54,691 nucleotides of DNA from Chara braunii. Its lineage: Eukaryota > Streptophyta > Charophyceae > Charales > Characeae. The stretch spans positions 284,156-338,846 of the forward strand of contig BFEA01000221.1 in the NCBI GenBank assembly GCA_003427395.1, given 5' to 3'. Positions 20,596-30,345 of the stretch are shown in pieces. Under the pieces are notes generated by a model. That model had not been told where the DNA came from, made no database searches, and was given only the letters and a program-made list of their open reading frames with translations. The translations under genes and the position numbers were made by a program. Each line of letters begins with the position of its first letter. The stretch's first letter is position 1.

Positions 20596-21670
20596 TCCTA
20601 TCGAAATTTCTTGCTCCCTCGGAATCGAGGGTGGTGAGCCAAGGAGGAAGAGCGTTGATGATAAAAGCACTCCCGAACGCTAAAGTCCAATGCAGAAATG
20701 AGTTGTATACCCGACATGCTAGCAACTGGGTGTTTCATGATGATGCCGCCTACAAGTCAACCAATGACAAAGTAGGATGGATTCGGAAACGCCTGGCCTC
20801 TCTGAGGGGGAACATGGAGGAAGCGCAAGACCTCTTCCTGCTCCAACCACTATTAACCTCGACCATCACGGTGGTCTGTCGACACGAAGAGGATAAAAAG
20901 CAAATGGATGGTTGGCATTCGATACGATGCGACAGGCCCGAAGTGCGCATTTATCCGTGGTCCCCCCCCAGACAGCAGAAACCTGAGGAAAAAAGGCAAC
21001 AGATGATGGCAGACCATTTTTGGGTGGAATTCCGACATGTCCCCGTTGAAATCCAAGCTGCATTGGTCCAAGACTTCGGGGGGAAGTACGATATTATTGA
21101 TTTCATTGATCCCCTTCCCCCCCACGTGGCAAGACGAGATGACTATCTGATGCCCGAAGGCCAACCATTCTCGATTGATGATCTAATCCCCTGTTGTGTG
21201 GGGAACAGGGAATTCAAGGTACACACGGCACATAAACTCAGGCCATGGTGTTTCAAGTGCCAAGTGTACGAACACCTGTACACAGACCCCATATGCCCCC
21301 ACCACCCGATCAACCAAAACAGAGCGACAGGCAGTCTGTCCCAGGACCCCTTTCGCAGCACACATTGGTGCACAATGGACCCAGGGCACGAAGGGTGGGT
21401 CTACATTGACAAAAAGGACGAGGCAGGCGAAGTGATCGGCTGGGCCTGGGACAAACAGGGAGACCCGGATCACCAGTCGAAACCCCCCTCATCATGGGTT
21501 CCTCCCAAGCCGGTAGAATCGCATCTGCAGAGTCCTACCCCCCCCGATCCGGGCACCACGCCTCCTCCCTTGCCGCCCCCCCCGCCATCACCACGGAACA
21601 AGCAAACAGGCCAAATCACCATCTCGAAGGATGGGCTGGGTCCGGATCTGAAAGATTACATGAGTGACCA

Positions 21671-21833
21671 ACCCTTCATAGGGCAGGGCGAATCATCGAG
21701 CTCAACACAAAAAGGAAAGAAAGAAAAAGGCAGACCCAAGCGTCTGGGCCAAGATCGCCACCCCCCCAGTCGATGGCAGAAGGGGCGAGCACAAACATTT
21801 TTTCTGCATTGAGTGTCGAACAAGGGGATGAGG
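21671..21833 (+). repeat. 163-bp direct duplication, left copy (artefactual)
   Basis: Identical by eye to 21872-22034; the two copies are separated only by the adapter at 21834-21871. Best explained as overlap of two mate-pair ends, not biology. Confidence 0.95.
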
Positions 21834-21871
21834 CTGTCTCTTATACACATCTAGATGTGTATAAGAGACAG
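21834..21871. other. Nextera mate-pair junction adapter (contaminant)
   Basis: A perfect 38-bp palindrome made of the 19-bp Tn5 mosaic end (CTGTCTCTTATACACATCT) and its reverse complement. This is the junction adapter of Nextera mate-pair libraries. Translated, it gives the well-known artefact peptide SYTHLDVYKRQ. Confidence 0.98.
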
Positions 21872-22034
21872 ACCCTTCATAGGGCAGGGCGAATCATCGA
21901 GCTCAACACAAAAAGGAAAGAAAGAAAAAGGCAGACCCAAGCGTCTGGGCCAAGATCGCCACCCCCCCAGTCGATGGCAGAAGGGGCGAGCACAAACATT
22001 TTTTCTGCATTGAGTGTCGAACAAGGGGATGAGG
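21872..22034 (+). repeat. 163-bp direct duplication, right copy (artefactual)
   Basis: Second copy of 21671-21833. Adapter plus one copy make 201 bp, a multiple of three, so the artefact extends the reading frame without breaking it. Confidence 0.95.
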
Positions 22035-22100
22035 AGCAGCAAAAGGAAAAGGGGCAACAACAAGGGGATGAGGAGCAACAGAAGGAAAAGGGGCAACAGG
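22022..22100 (+). repeat. Short in-frame tandem repeat in ORF1
   Basis: Two 39-bp units beginning GATGAGGAGCA encode GDEEQQKEKGQQQ-type repeats. A similar 2 x 38-bp repeat (CACAATCTGAAACTGAGG..) lies at about 22621-22693. Low-complexity expansion in the ORF1 linker. Confidence 0.75.
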
Positions 22101-23690
22101 GTCAATCCGAAGAAACACAAGGAATGCTGAAGATACAGGGGGAAAACGAGAGCCAACTCCTCGCTGGAACAAAAGATCCATACGGTGGGGCCTTGGGCCC
22201 CCTCCCAGCAGGCGACGGAAATCCAATCTTCCTCCCGGAAACACATAACGCAGGCTATACAATCACCCATATTTCGGAGTGGATTATGGAGGGATTACGG
22301 ACGCGGCACGTGGACGCACCGCCTGACTTTTGGGAAAGGGCTCAGACCCAACTAATAGCTGCATTGGAAGGCAGCCCACTAGTTAATCTAGCCCTGGCAC
22401 ATGAACCTCCTCCTCACATCACATGGACATGCTTCCTCCAACGCCTACACAGAATCTCGGCGACACATTTCCAGCCACCTCCCCTCCGTATCGAGGGCGA
22501 TCTTCAGCCTACAGGGCGACAGGGGACCACAAAGAGGGTCGCTCCTCAAAACAAAAAGGAGAAAGGAAGGGGGGTGGCAGGGGGGACAACTCAAAAAAGG
22601 TAAAGGGCACGAGAGGGGAGACACAATCTGAAACTGAGGCACAATCTAAAACTGGGAGACACAGTCTGAAACTGAGGCACAATCTAAAACTGATATCTTT
22701 CAGGAGGCCTTCGGCCCACAACCCATGGACATTGAAGAACCATCGTCCCCCCTCCCTCCCCCTCCCGATGTGTCGGCAATGGAGGTAGACAAACAGGATG
22801 AAGCAGCAACCCCCCCCGCAAAAATGGGCACAGAACAAAAGCTGCAAGTGATCGTCGATTGACTAGCCTCTCAGGAATTCTGGGACCGCACCTACATAGA
22901 GCTCTTCAGCACGCTGGATCACAGCCCAACAGTAAGGGGAGCGGTGGAAGAGGGGCCCCCAGCCCATATCTCGTGGCCAGAGATTTTTCAGCGCATTAGA
23001 CAGATAGTCCAACTGCGTTTTCACCCACTAGAACAACCTCCGGGGGCAGAAGCGGGAGACGGTGAACGGACGGTGGCGCGAACCACACAACCCCCCTCAG
23101 TACCTTCCCCTCCCCCAGCAGAAGAAACAAAGGAAAAACATGAAACAGCGATGGGCCAACGGGCCGGAAAGCTCAGACAGCTAATAGCGATGGGCCGGTA
23201 TGAGGCCCCGCTATCCAAAGTGGGGGGGGTGATAGCTATCCCCCTTCGTTACGCGGGCGACAAGATGGAGATTGGGCTCACACCGATACAGAGAGGTTTC
23301 ACTCTGCCAGGATGGAGGTTCCCCAACCACTGGTCCCTTCCCAGCCTCCGAGACAATGACTTCCAAGAAAAAGCAGAGAACTTCATCAGTAAGAAGTATC
23401 CAGTGGGGGCAAAAGCGATGCTAACTCAGTTCGATGGGGTACAAAGAGGAGCAACGACAAATCTTTTCATTCTTTTCGAAGAAGAGAAAACTTCAGACCT
23501 GCAGTGGTTCACCCATGCTGCACTCATGGACCTTCACCTCCAGCACATAAAAGCCAGCTCTTTTTGGCCCACAGAGGACTTACACACGTGCCTCACGAGA
23601 GTTCTCAAGTGTGGACTGTTATGCACGGTGGATTGGTCCTCAAAACAATGGAAAAAACTGTTAAAAAAAAAAAAACATGCAACAATGGGG

Positions 23691-25040
23691 AAGGATATGG
23701 ATACTTTGTACTGCAGAAACCCGAAATGAAAGAGTTGTCTGAGAAACGCAGATCTAGACCTGCGCTCACTAAACGTAAATGACATCGCTTCATATAACCC
23801 CCCCAAATGCCAGGCAATATGGGACCAACTGAGGGGAGTGGGGGGTAGAATGTGGCCAGACGTGATCTGCATCCAGGAGACACACCTCCTCTATACTCCT
23901 GAGCACCACAGAGCACATCGAAATGTCTGACCACATCAATCTTATAGAGCACATGCAGTCACACCAGCATCGGCAGGGATGGCAATTTGGATCCCCCCAG
24001 GATCCAGAGTAGAGGTGGTAAACTGGGTTGCTGACGAAAAACAGGGTCGGTGGGTCTCCATTCTGGCTATGCTTGAGTTGGAACTGATATGCATCTTATG
24101 TGTGTACGCCCCCAATACAACGGTGGAAAGGGAAGTTTTTTTCAACCACCTCATCTCCCTTCCACCCCAAGGCATCCCGCTTATCTTTGCGGGCGATTTT
24201 AATGCATACCGCCACCTACACCCAAAGGATCGGGCCTACACCTGCCTTCGCACCAGCGACCCTATCAGACATACAAAATCCCGCATTGATCTGATCCTAA
24301 TCTCTCTGGCCATACAAAACGCTCTACAACTCTCGGCCATATTCTTGCAAAGCCCGTATCCGGGGTTAAACCATTGCACATGTGGCGCCATTCTTACCTT
24401 CCGTAAGCGGTCCGATCAAGGGCTGGGCTATTTCAAACTCAATACCTCGCTGCTAAAGATCGACGACTTTCGAAACTTCATTAGAGACGTTTGGGCTTAT
24501 TGGCACAACCAAAAGAACCTCTTCGAATCAACAATCCAATGGTTTACAAATAGCCTGTTTTTTTTGGCCAAAAAATGTAAGGACTATTCTAAAATAGTAG
24601 CCAACCAACGGTACTCTCGGGAAATGGAGATCCACAACCAACTTCATAATCTGGTCACCCAGGACAATTCAGCGGAGCACACGAACGACATTCAGAAACT
24701 AAAAGACCAACTGTTACATTATGCCCAGTATAGATGGCAAGGAGTCAGAATCAGAGGTAAGCTTGCGAAATGGACCATTGAAGGAACAATGGATTCACAA
24801 TTCTTTAGTCTCGCATCAGTCAGAGCCCATCGCACGACGATGGAGGCACTTCTCGATCCTACGACGGACGAGTTGGCCACGACCACGACACATTGTGTAA
24901 AGATAGCCAGAACCTTTTACCAAGACCTCTTCTCATGTCAGATCCCTCAGCCACAGGACCCCCGCCACTTAGCAGAAGTGGAGGGGTTCTTAGACCACAT
25001 GGAGGGACGCCTTTCGGCGGAGCAGATGGAACAGATAGAA
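23691..25040 (+). pseudogene. LINE copy 4 ORF2: endonuclease and linker
   Basis: ORF2 begins near 23697 (MDTLYCRNPK), overlapping the end of ORF1. Endonuclease blocks are ADLDLRSLNVN, VICIQETHLL (catalytic Glu present), GMAIWIPPGSRVEVV, VYAPNT, AGDFNA, SRIDLILIS and PGLNHCT (an Asp, as in MDHKMC of copy 1, is replaced by Asn). The segment between AGDFNA and DRAYTC is about 35 codons shorter than in copy 1, an in-frame deletion. The open frame 23979-25055 covers most of the domain and the linker WQGVRIRGKLAKW. Stops at 23727 and about 23928, and the deletion, make activity unlikely. Confidence 0.8.
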
Positions 25041-26192
25041 CGCAAAATAAGTTAGGAAGAGATCTGGACCGCGCTAATACAGATGGAAAAGAAAAAGACC
25101 CCGGACATTGATGGTTTCCCAAAAGAACTTTGGGAAACTCTGTGGCCGCACCTTTCTGATGATCTCATGCAATTCTATGAGGAAGTCTGGAGCACAAGAG
25201 AGATGGGGGAAATGCTGGGGCAAGGGGTGCTCTCTTTGCTTCACAAAAAAGGGGACAGAATGAATATACGCAATTACCGCCCGATCACCCTCCTGACAAA
25301 GGCCCTCGCCAATCGCATAATCGAAGTGGTGGAAGACTTGGTGCACCCATCACAAACGGGGTTCATTCGTAATAGGAATATTCAAGAAAATATACTCCTA
25401 ATCCATGATGTAATAGACTTAGCACACAGAGATAAAAGTAATGCTGCATTTGTCTTTATTGACTTTGAAAAAGCCTACGACCATGTCGACTGGACCTTCC
25501 TGGACAAACGCCTTGAAAAGTTAAACTTCGGACCATCGTTCCGAAGATGGATTAGGATCCTGCACTAGAACGCTACCACCAGGGTGCAGATAAACGACAC
25601 CTTAGCCCCAAAGATCAGACTTCACAGATCAGTCAGACAAGGAGATCCGATAGCCCCCTTCTTATTCGTACTGATAATAGAGGCCCTATCAGCCAACCTA
25701 CGAAACAGCAAGAACCTGAATAGGATTCATCTGTTCGGGATCCCGGACGAAGCTGTTCCGATATGCTCACTGTTCGTCGACGACCTGACAATCATAACAG
25801 ACGCAACACCTGAAAATATGGAGGAAATTAAAAGGCTAATGGACAGATTTTGCGCCCTCTCGGACATGACCATCAACTGGGGGCAAAAAACCTTGGGTTG
25901 GTGGATTCACCACCAAGGGGGCCATCCCCCGGAGGAACCACGCATCACATGGCTCCCTCAGGACGCGCATGTAAGGGTCCTAGGGGTAAAGATGAGGACA
26001 CACGGCCGCCTGCTCGACAATGACAAATGGATCACGGCCCCAGCGCTGGCCAAATTTACCCAATGGGACCACAAGCACACATCCCTTCTTGGAAGGTCTC
26101 TGGTAATCAACAACGTGGTTCTAGCTACACTATGGTATAAGTCTGTCCTATGGCCGGTTAGTGAAGCGGCCCAAAAAACCCTCAAGCGATAA
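25041..26192 (+). pseudogene. LINE copy 4 ORF2: reverse transcriptase, nearly intact
   Basis: RT domain with KTPDIDGFPKELW, VLSLLHKKGD, YRPITLL, SQTGFIRNRNIQEN, FIDFEKAYDHVDW, RSVRQGDPIAPFLF, CSLFVDDLTII and INWGQKTLGWW. The palm catalytic triad is present, again as FVDD. Only single stops (about 25053, 25567, 26190) interrupt it. It is the best template in the window for the family. Segments 4 and 5 are shortened: the YKM..VIANRL part seen in copy 1 is reduced to KALANRI, so a small in-frame deletion lies near 25300. Confidence 0.85.
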
Positions 26193-28028
26193 GTGGCAGC
26201 ATACTTGTGGAGAGGAGATAGCCAAAATACCAACGCCATGAGCAGAGTGGCATGGGACTCAGTGGTCCAGCCCAAAGCCCAGGGTGGACTAGGTATACTA
26301 GATCCTCCCACGTTGATACAGGCATTGAGTCTGTTATGGTTCGTGCATCTGATTTTCGAATTATCCCTGCAGTGGAAACCGCTGGCTATGAGACAGATCA
26401 CACATCTTGCCCCGCAATCTCCTCCAGACCTAGACCCGCTGAGGTGGTTAGACGACAGATATTGGAAGGTCTCGAGGAAACCCCCGTGGGGGGGGGGCAC
26501 GAGAAGCTCTGTGGCCGCGATTAATCAAAATCTAGAGAAAACTTTCGCCCCCAGATCGCCCACCCCCAGAGCGTTGGGAAGAGGTGGCAAGACAACCCCT
26601 TTTTGGGAACCGGTGGATCACAAATTCACATAGTCAAATCTTTTGCAGTTCGGATTCCCCATGGAAAGGATGGGTCAAGAACGAGATCACCCGGGTGGGG
26701 GACCTATGGGATGAACCCAGAAGAGATTGGAAAACACCGGAACAAATGAGAGAGAATCTCCGCTATTGCCATAATCCTGAAACAACACTGGAGGAACTCC
26801 GGAAAGCCTTCCCTGTGGACTGGCTCCCTATCCTGCGTAGGGGACCGCAACTGCAAGAGGGGGACTGGGTGTCCACCAAGGACTCTGTGAATCGAGTAGG
26901 GCTAGTACACTGGGTGAGACCAGAAAATGTCCTGGTTGAGGGGTACAGTGTTGGAAAAGATGGGCTGCTAACAGGTAGCAGAGTTCCCTTCGTATGGACC
27001 TCCAAAGACCAGTTGTACAGAGTGAGAGTCTATGGCGAAGGGGAAGGGAAAAGAGCTTTCAGGCCTAAGATACCGCTAAGTATGCTCCCCGTGGACCCGA
27101 CAGAGTCTGTGTGGAACCCGCCAACACACCCCAGGGCATGCGAGCTAAAACCTCTGCCCCTCTGCCCCTCTACAATCTGACTGTCAAAACTTCCTACCGG
27201 AAGCTCAGCGTCAGAAAAGTTTTGAGAGACACTGTCCAGGAGCGCTGGCAGCGACATCTAAACATAGACAAACAGTTGTTGGCGCTCATTAGATGGTTCA
27301 GAGACTGCAAATGCGGGCCGGCCAAGATCACATCCTTACAATGGCAAATCGTGCATCGTTGTCTCCCCACCAATAGCTGGTTGATCGATCACACTCAATT
27401 AGAACAGCAAGGGCGGGCTCTCCCTTGGTGCCCCCGGTGCCTTTTGACCTTCCCAGTACGGAAAAGGGAAGAAGCAATAGAGCACATTTTTCTCCAATGC
27501 CCTAGCGACATGGAGATGGTGGGAGAGAGTATGGCGGCCGCTAGTCCCAGGACACGCATGGCCATGGGAATGGAGGGCAATTTTGCTTGGATACTGTCCA
27601 GTCCGCCAAAACCAAACCTTTGCATGGAACATGTTCCACCGAGAAAGAAGAGTGATCCTATGGGTTATATGGTGGCAACGATGTGCCCTGGCCATGGAGA
27701 AGGTGTTGGTGGATGGGGAAGAGAGAAAGGAATATCTCAAACAACAGCTTCAATTGGAACTGTCCCGACAGTGGGCAGTAACAAAACAGACATTAGACTC
27801 TCACCACCAATCAAAAGACATTCTAAAGACAATCAAGAAGTTTAGCCAATAATGGCTGGGCGGTGATCGGGAGGGTAGCAGAGGTGATATGGTCCGGTCC
27901 ATGGGAAAACTAGGATCAAAGGGAAGATGAGCCTATGGGAGCAAACCCCCCCCGGGACTACCACCTGGCTTTTAAAGACTGGACTGCGATTAGCCCAGAT
28001 GTCCCTCTACGCCCGGCAGAAGAGTAAA
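26193..28028 (+). pseudogene. LINE copy 4 ORF2: thumb, EGDWV module, zf-RVT finger, C-term
   Basis: Blocks in order: AAYLWRGDSQ..QPKAQGGLGILDP (26193-26310), ARQPLFGNRW (26584), LQEGDWVSTKDSVNRVGLVHW..NVLVEGY (26850-26945), LTVKTSYRKLS, SLQWQIVHRCLPTNSWLIDH, the finger WCPRC..IEHIFLQC (27428-27500), VILWVIWWQRCALAMEKV and DYHLAFKDWTAISPDVPLRP. Frames shift at about 26520, 27180, 27505 and 27850. The usual C-terminal DPFPP..AWYG tail is absent: sequence diverges after PLRPAEE, where the plastid insert begins. Confidence 0.8.
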
Positions 28029-28276
28029 TGAAATAAACAACTATCAAATTAAAAAAAAAACAGTAATCAGACAAACTTTGTACATAAGCTAATGAAAAGT
28101 TGATTCCTTCATTATAAAGGAAATAACACAAATTTTTATGTAAAGAAATCTATGATTAGTACTTACTTACCTGCATTTTTTGTTCCTTTAGTAGGCTTAG
28201 TATTTCCTGCTATTGCTATGGCTTTTATTTTTGTTCAGATTGAAAAAGAAGAGATTGTTTAATTTATGTATTTTCA
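28029..28276 (+). other. Plastid DNA insert (NUPT), approximate limits
   Basis: About 250 bp of strongly AT-rich sequence between the LINE ORF2 end and GC-richer LINE 3' UTR sequence, containing an intact psaI. The composition change at both edges and the plastid gene mark it as organelle DNA in the nucleus. Exact borders are uncertain; the right edge is near TTTTCACTTGCAG. Confidence 0.75.
28152..28262 (+). CDS. psaI: psaI: photosystem I reaction centre subunit VIII (plastid copy)
   Basis: A 36-aa open frame from ATG 28152 to TAA 28260-28262. It encodes a single hydrophobic membrane span with the conserved core [15 protein letters not shown] and an acidic/basic tail ending EKEEIV. Length and core match PsaI, a small plastid-encoded photosystem I subunit that helps hold PsaL in the thylakoid complex. 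Here it sits among nuclear LINEs, so it is most likely a recent transferred copy without expression signals. A misassembly joining plastid and nuclear reads is the alternative. No neighbouring plastid genes are present. Confidence 0.85.
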   Translation: MISTYLPAFFVPLVGLVFPAIAMAFIFVQIEKEEIV

Positions 28277-28768
28277 CTTGCAGACCCGTTTCCGCCCCAC
28301 CACCAAGCAAAAGAAGAATGGGTGGGATAGTCAAGACTTGGAGGGTAAAAGACCAAAAAAAGAGGTTTTATCAGTCTTCCAACAACGACCCTTTTCTCAC
28401 AACTGTCCTGTTCTCATATGGGATGCTGAGCCCGTTTCTCAGCACAGATTGCATGAGGGCACCAGAAGGATAACACTAGCTCGGCATGGACAAGGGAAGA
28501 GAAGATGAGCACAACCGGTGCCCCCCAGTGACTCTCTTTCTAACCCTGGTCAAGCCATGAGGCAAGAAGGAAGAAGAGGTTGGTCGCATGACCGGGAGAG
28601 GGAGGAACGTGAGCGGAATTGTAGGTATATGGCGCCCGATACAGGGTGAAGAGGTCCTCCCCCCCCTTTGTCTCCCGGTAACCTGCTCAGTCAATCCTCT
28701 GGACTCCAGAGCAATCAATGCTGGCAGGCGTCAGTCTGTTTCCTAATATCTTCCAAAAAAAAAAAAAA
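28277..28768 (+). repeat. LINE family-I 3' UTR copy 1 of cluster, ending in A14
   Basis: Contains CCGGTGCCCCCCAG (cf. 16670), a GGCGCCCGATACAGGGTGAA block, a perfect stem CTCTGG/CCAGAG (28697-28711) followed by CAATCAATGCTGGCAGG, then an A run at 28755-28768. It lacks the terminal hairpins. Confidence 0.65.
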
Positions 28769-29181
28769 GGAGTAATCTACTCAGCCAATCCCCAGGGTTT
28801 TTCTACTCAGCCAATCCCCAGGGTTTTCCTGTCCTCCAACAGATACATCCACACTATTCAGCAGATATAGTCAAAGATCGGGGGAGGGAGGAACTAGTGC
28901 GTAGCAGCAGGGATCTGGCGCCGGGTTCAGGGCGAAGAGGTCCCCCCCCTTTTTTTTTTTGTCCTGCTCAGTCAATCCCCCGGATTCCAGGGTAATCAAT
29001 GCTGGCAGGAACCTCCCCCATTGTTTTTCGGATGTATTGTAATTTCAGTCTGTATATGGGACGCTGGACCCGTTTTCCAGCAGGTGATGCTCCCCACCAA
29101 TAGATGGAGCCTCTCCCCAGGTGCTAGTGGTGTCTGCTCTTATCAGCACCACTAACACTGGTGGGGGTGTTTTTTTTTTTT
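28769..29181 (+). repeat. LINE family-I 3' UTR copy 2 of cluster
   Basis: Very similar to 16730-17040, including GGATCTGGCGCCGGGTTCAG, a stem near 28978-28992, AATCAATGCTGGCAGG, GCTCCCCACCAATAGATGGAGC (29089-29110) and the last hairpin (29121-29158). A 26-bp unit (CTACTCAGCCAATCCCCAGG..) is duplicated at about 28782-28834. It ends in a T run instead of an A run. Confidence 0.75.
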
Positions 29182-29780
29182 TAAAAGAAGGGTCAGGACT
29201 TGGTTACAGTTGGATCTGGAGGAAGAGCGCAGTGGCTTCAGGGCAGTAAGCAACACAACAAGATAAAATGCTTCCACCAGGTGGCCACTCAGAACCGGGG
29301 AGGGTGCCGAAGACAGCCACCAACCCTCTGGTGCCCCCCAGAGAAAGGTTAACGACGATCAAAAGGATGCCCAGACGCTTCCAAGGAACTGCAGAAACTA
29401 CAAACTCGACCAGCAGGTGAAAGGTTGAAAAGGCAGGGATGGGCCTGGCACCAGGTGGAGAGAAAAAGGGTACAGCTGGAGAGAAAAAGGGTGGGAGAGA
29501 GGAGGGGAGAATTGGTGAGGATCAGTATTTGATTCAGTAGCTATCTAGCGCCTGGCACCAGGTGAAGAGGTTCGCCCCCTCCAAACAACCTGTGGAAACC
29601 AGAGTAATCAATGCTGGCAGGCGTTCCTTAGTGACTTTCCAGAGACTTTTGTATATATTCCAGAATTATTATGAAAACAAGGGACGCTGGACCCGTTTTC
29701 CCGCAGGTGATGCTCCCCACCAATAGATGGAGCCGCTGTTTAAAAAAAAGAAAAAGAAAAAGAAAAGAAAAGAAAAAACA
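29182..29780 (+). repeat. LINE family-I 3' UTR copy 3 of cluster
   Basis: Has TGGTGCCCCCCAG, CCTGGCACCAGGTGAAGAGG, AATCAATGCTGGCAGG (29604-) and GCTCCCCACCAATAGATGGAGC (29712-29733), then directly an A/G-rich tail. The last hairpin is missing. Confidence 0.7.
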
Positions 29781-30145
29781 AAAGAGACCACTTGTGAAAA
29801 CGGAGGAAACAACAATCCACTCCCCGAGCAGACCAGCAGTTCCGATTCTCCAGAAGTCCTTATGATTGAGGTTAATGGGTAAGAGTTCCATATTGATGAC
29901 AAACAGGAGGGGGCTAGCGGATCACGTTCTCGGAATTGACCAAAAGAGACCGATCCTTGTGGCCACATAACCATTCCCCTGATGATGTGATGGGACGCTG
30001 GACCCGGTTTCCAGCAGGTGCAGCTCCCCACCTATAGCATGGAGCCATCCAATAGACAGGTCAGTAGCAGGGGTGTCTGCTCTTACCAGCATCCCTCCTA
30101 CGCCCGGCAGCGATGAGTTGTTCCAAAAAAAAGAAAAAAGAAATA
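29781..30145 (+). repeat. LINE family-I 3' end copy 4 of cluster
   Basis: Ends with GCTGGA..TCCAGC, GCTCCCCACCTATAGCATGGAGC (30023-30045), arms GTAGCAGGGGTG and CATCCCTCCTAC (30064-30101) and an A-rich tail. Upstream sequence (29781-29990) is unassigned. Confidence 0.7.
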
Positions 30146-30159
30146 GCCTGTTCGGGTAA

Positions 30160-30345
30160 AACCTTTTTTTTCCTTTCAAAGAGAGCTCCGATCTATTTGT
30201 GGGGAGCAGCACATGCTGGGAACCAGCCCGAGCGTCCCATTGAAAGAACAATACATTGGATCATTTGAGAACCTTCCCCTGCCAGCATTGATTAGCCTGG
30301 ATACCAGAGGATTAACTGAGTAGGGTGCTCCTGCTTGGAAGTATG
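30160..30345 (-). repeat. LINE family-I 3' end, inverted copy
   Basis: On the minus strand: TTAATCCTCTGG hairpin region, AATCAATGCTGGCAGG (about 30280-30295), GCTCC..GGAGC (30185-30207) and an A tract (T30162-30170). It is tail-to-tail with the copy at 29781-30145. Confidence 0.7.

Larger units (their letters stand above)
20583..23729 (+). pseudogene. LINE copy 4 ORF1, best preserved, with frameshifts and an assembly artefact
   Basis: ORF1 protein of the LINE, expected to bind element RNA. The first frame (20583-21812) has NWVFHDDAAYKS, DHFWVEFRHVPVEIQ, DFIDPLPPHVARR, a variant zinc knuckle CFKCQVYEHLYTDPIC (CX2CX4HX6C), GHEGWVYIDKK and a Pro-rich linker. A frame change near a C7 run (about 21762) moves coding to 21773-22603. 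That frame contains an adapter insertion (21834-21871) and a 163-bp duplication. Two related blocks follow: PDFWERAQTQL..PPPHITW and EFWDRTYIELF..PPAHISW (22944-). The last conserved block is QWFTHAALMDLHLQHIKASS. The start ATG at 20583 overlaps the last codons of LINE A ORF2. Apart from the artefact, at least two frame changes and a stop at 22861 remain. Confidence 0.8.
20583..28028 (+). mobile_element. LINE copy 4 (family I), 5' UTR missing
   Basis: ORF1 and ORF2 of one element in the usual order. It lacks any 5' UTR because the upstream LINE A ORF2 ends at the ORF1 start, and it lacks its own terminal ORF2 codons because of the plastid-derived insert. It is less decayed and more GC-rich than copy 1. 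Confidence 0.75.

Noticed and set aside
21851-22270. Minus-strand frame ending in LSLIHI
   Set aside because: The end derives from the mate-pair adapter; the rest is the shadow of ORF1.
28213-28473. 86-aa plus-strand frame beginning inside psaI
   Set aside because: It is in a different phase from psaI and runs out of the plastid insert into LINE UTR; no domain.
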